The notes beneath the pieces are model-generated. The model saw only the letters and a program-made list of their open reading frames with translations. It did not search any database and was not told the DNA's origin. Position numbers and translations under genes: made by a program. Below, one piece after another: positions 6,839-7,695 of a DNA stretch of 7,695 nt (position 1 is its first letter; each line of letters starts with the position of its first letter). This DNA is from an uncultured Eubacterium sp. GTDB lineage: Bacteria > Bacillota > Clostridia > Peptostreptococcales > Anaerovoracaceae. The DNA lies in the NCBI GenBank assembly GCA_937894585.1, contig CALBGO010000056.1:1-7695 (forward strand). Reading direction: 5' to 3'.

Positions 6839-6880
6839 TACGAAAGGTCCCACGCCTTCTTCGGCTGTGTGCCCTTCGCA
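6839..6880 (-). promoter_or_regulatory. Structured 5' leader of the transporter operon
   Basis: On the - strand, TGCGAAGGG (6880-6872) pairs with CCTTTCGTA (6847-6839), nine base pairs with G-U wobbles. Inside it GCC pairs with GGC around GAAGAA, with an adjoining CAC/GTG pair. No T-tract follows, so it is not a terminator. It lies between the promoter start site and the ribosome binding site and may influence mRNA stability or translation. Confidence 0.45.
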
Positions 6881-6899
6881 GTAATAAACATACATTGTA

Positions 6900-6929
6900 A
6901 TTATAACAGTTTTACGCAAACAGTGTCAA
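6900..6929 (-). promoter_or_regulatory. Promoter of the OPT transporter-peptidase operon
   Basis: On the - strand TTGACA (6929-6924) and TATAAT (6905-6900) are perfect consensus hexamers with an 18-nt spacer. The predicted start is near 6893, giving a leader of about 80 nt before the transporter ATG. Confidence 0.8.
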
Positions 6930-6962
6930 TATGAGGATTACAAAATACAGATACGCATACAG

Positions 6963-7050
6963 ATCAGAACATAAAATAGAAAAGGTAACCGCACATCAGA
7001 AATAGAAAAAGCAACCGCACATCAGAACATAAAACGAAAAAGACAAATAC
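6963..7050. repeat. Three imperfect tandem repeats
   Basis: Units of 32, 26 and 30 nt (6963-6994, 6995-7020, 7021-7050) each begin ATCAGAA and continue with an A-rich block. Units one and two end in AACCGCAC. The second unit has lost an internal 5-6 nt relative to the others. They are contiguous, with no spacers, so this is a minisatellite-like slippage product rather than a CRISPR array. Confidence 0.6.
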
Positions 7051-7077
7051 AAGCATAGTCATAAACACAAACCACAT
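6964..7077 (-). CDS. Hydrophobic small reading frame, possibly a gene fragment
   Basis: From ATG 7077 the frame encodes 37 residues beginning MWFVFMTMLVFVFFVLC, an almost continuous membrane segment. The frame stays open upstream to about 7207, adding a charged stretch (KSPVKSETGESQEIL, then YRKEKYTGYGY) that looks protein-like. That would make a soluble region followed by a membrane anchor, but the longer version has no ATG or GTG start. The only pre-start signal for ATG 7077 is a weak GGGTATGGG. A plausible promoter lies at 7212-7240. The tandem repeats 6963-7050 fall inside the coding part. I do not recognise a family; it may be a real small membrane protein or a decayed gene. Confidence 0.3.
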   Translation of the reverse strand: MWFVFMTMLVFVFFVLCSDVRLLFLFLMCGYLFYFMF

Positions 7078-7211
7078 ATACCCATACCCAGTATATTTCT
7101 CTTTTCTATACTCCAAAATCTCCTGGGATTCACCTGTTTCTGATTTTACGGGGGATTTCTTTTCGTTAAACAGGGTAAAAATAATATAAAATTTACGTTT
7201 TATGGAATTAA

Positions 7212-7240
7212 ATTACACTTATGAGCTGTATTTAAGTCAA
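7212..7240 (-). promoter_or_regulatory. Candidate - strand promoter ahead of the small frame
   Basis: TTGACT (7240-7235) and TGTAAT (7217-7212) each match consensus at five of six positions, with a 17-nt spacer. It could transcribe the small hydrophobic frame and read on into the transporter operon. The DNA is AT-rich, so a chance match is possible. Confidence 0.4.
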
Positions 7241-7389
7241 AACTCGGTGTTTTTCAGTCAATTTCTGTTGCATATCATCGAAAATGTACTTTATTTTCTT
7301 CATATACCCCCCTCTCTTCCGGGCAAAGTCTCCTGTGTTTCGCTGAAAAAACTGTTTGCAGGGGATTTGAGAATATCTATGGCCTGCAT
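7232..7389 (-). pseudogene. Broken small coding region related to the neighbouring frame
   Basis: Two small frames overlap by ATGA. The first (7389-7300) encodes 29 residues including AIDILKSPANS and TQETLPGREGG. The second (7303-7232) encodes 23 residues, MKKIKYIFDDMQQKL and a short tail, with a G-rich run (GAGGGGGG) ahead of its ATG. One extra base in the G6 run at 7307-7312 would join them into a single ~52-residue frame. The joined frame reads ...REGG-Y-M-K..., parallel to ...GYG-Y-M-W... of the small hydrophobic frame next door, and both share KSP, then Q-E-x-L, then R. I infer a decayed or frameshifted paralogue; a coupled pair of tiny peptides or chance are alternatives. No family is recognised. 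Confidence 0.3.
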
Positions 7390-7393
7390 AAAA

Positions 7394-7449
7394 GGGTGCG
7401 CACTAAAGTGCTGCACTCCTGGCGGGGGACCTACCGTCAAATTGCATTC
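7394..7449 (+). ncRNA. Two-hairpin block preceding a terminator, possible structured RNA
   Basis: GGGTGCGCAC (7394-7403) pairs with GTGCTGCACTC (7408-7418) around a TAAA loop with one bulged T and one wobble. TGGCGG (7420-7425) pairs with CCGTCA (7434-7439) around an 8-nt loop. Together with the terminator at 7450-7500 these make three consecutive hairpins, suggesting either the 3' part of a structured transcript or a dispersed repeat. I do not match it to a named RNA family. The + strand frame through it (7202-7486) lacks a ribosome binding site. Confidence 0.35.
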
Positions 7450-7500
7450 AAAAGGGGCTGTCGCATTAACGAATAAAAAGCGTTAGTGCGTGCCCTTTTT
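7450..7500 (+). terminator. Strong intrinsic terminator
   Basis: CGCATTAACG (7462-7471) pairs with CGTTAGTGCG (7481-7490) around a 9-nt loop. After a small internal loop, AAAAGGGGC (7450-7458) pairs with GCCCTTTTT (7492-7500). The A-run/T-run flanks give termination on the + strand and perhaps weakly on the other. No confident + strand gene ends here, so what it terminates is unknown. Confidence 0.7.
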
Positions 7501-7508
7501 ATGTACGC

Positions 7509-7595
7509 AAAAAACAACAAAAAACAACTTCCAAATGCAAAAACATCGGAAGTTGTCATGGTAAAATATTAATATGCAAAAACCTAATATCTTAC
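7509..7595 (-). ncRNA. Candidate small RNA with own promoter and terminator
   Basis: A promoter-like pair at 7602-7630 predicts a start near 7595 on the - strand. The transcript would end at a strong hairpin: ACAACTTCC (7556-7548) with GGAAGTTGT (7532-7524), extended inward by GATG/CATT. This is followed by a T-rich tract TTTTTGTTGTTTTTT (7523-7509). That gives an RNA of about 85 nt. It contains an ATG at 7559 opening a 40-codon frame (MTTSDVFAFGSCFLLFF...) that would run through the terminator and has no ribosome binding site, so a non-coding role is favoured. No known RNA family is recognised. Confidence 0.4.
7524..7556 (-). terminator. Intrinsic terminator on the - strand
   Basis: A perfect 9-bp inverted repeat (7524-7532 with 7548-7556) is extended by a further four pairs after a one-base bulge, leaving a 6-nt loop. 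On the - strand it runs straight into a 15-nt T-rich tract. On the + strand no T-tract follows. It would end any - strand transcript entering from the right. Confidence 0.75.
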
Positions 7596-7601
7596 GAAAA
7601 C

Positions 7602-7630
7602 AGTATACACTGAATGAAAAAAACTATCAA
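7602..7630 (-). promoter_or_regulatory. Candidate - strand promoter of the small RNA
   Basis: TTGATA (7630-7625) and TATACT (7607-7602) each match consensus at five of six positions with the ideal 17-nt spacer. It faces the terminator about 50 nt downstream. Confidence 0.5.
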
Positions 7631-7695
7631 CTAAAAATTCCCGGGAGTTTGACACCTGGAATCAAAAATCAAATATGTTTACGCCTGTCACCCAT
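7626..7695. other. Non-coding right edge, possible insertion-sequence terminus
   Basis: No reading frame is open through this stretch on the - strand, and no ribosome binding site is seen. It contains ATCAACTAAAAATTCCCGGG followed by TTTGACACC (7648-7656) and, 30 nt on, TTTACGCCTGTCACCC. Blocks like CAACTAAAAATT plus TTGACACC resemble the multiple terminal repeats of some IS21-type elements as I recall them. Without a transposase in view this stays a guess. Confidence 0.25.

Noticed and set aside
6846..6852. TGGGACC on the - strand, resembling the T-box core TGGNACC, in the transporter leader
   Set aside because: There is no stem I, no specifier region and no following terminator, the leader from the main promoter is only ~80 nt, and a 7-nt match is weak evidence.
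6963..7050. Repeats considered as a CRISPR array
   Set aside because: The units are directly adjacent, imperfect and of varying length, with no spacers and no cas genes.
7202..7486. 94-codon + strand frame with a Cys-rich C-terminal part
   Set aside because: No ribosome binding site precedes the ATG, it runs through three hairpins and ends inside a terminator stem, and no family is recognised.
7649..7677. TTGACA at 7649-7654 as a + strand promoter
   Set aside because: No acceptable -10 hexamer is found 16-18 nt downstream (AATATG at best), and the element fits better as part of a repeat block.

Overview
The window looks like a chromosomal segment of a low-to-moderate GC Bacillota, most likely class Clostridia. 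The signs are the order FMN riboswitch-ribD-ribE-ribBA-ribH with a fused RibBA, purine-rich AGGAGG-type ribosome binding sites, and consensus TTGACA/TATAAT promoters. The genus cannot be named from the sequence alone.

Positions 1-3970 hold a complete riboflavin operon on the + strand. A consensus promoter (80-108) drives a long leader with an FMN aptamer (127-235), intermediate hairpins and an intrinsic terminator (381-413). The leader shows a long alternative pairing between the 5' strand of the aptamer and the 5' arm of the terminator, so the switch mechanism can be read directly: FMN-bound aptamer gives termination, free RNA gives antitermination. The genes are ribD (deaminase/reductase), ribE (riboflavin synthase), ribBA (DHBP synthase/GTP cyclohydrolase II) and ribH (lumazine synthase). 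Together they cover every dedicated enzymatic step from GTP and ribulose 5-phosphate to riboflavin except the phosphatase step. The ribBA-ribH gap is unusually long and holds a second copy of the last codons of ribBA.

Positions 3971-4222 are a convergent intergenic region with a strong bidirectional terminator. Positions 4223-6812 (- strand) hold a two-gene unit: an OPT-family oligopeptide transporter followed 10 nt later by a P1/S58-family self-processing N-terminal-nucleophile peptidase. This is plausibly a peptide uptake and hydrolysis module. It has a consensus promoter and a short structured leader.

Positions 6813-7695 hold no confidently annotated gene but are rich in structure. There are three imperfect tandem repeats, a hydrophobic small reading frame, and two related coding-like segments on the - strand, one of which seems broken by a one-base shift in a G6 run. 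There is also a cluster of three strong hairpins ending in a terminator, and a candidate small RNA on the - strand with its own promoter and terminator. Both window edges carry short repeats reminiscent of insertion-sequence termini. No completely new multi-gene system is visible; the most interesting material is in the riboswitch leader, the ribBA tail duplication and the 6960-7695 region.
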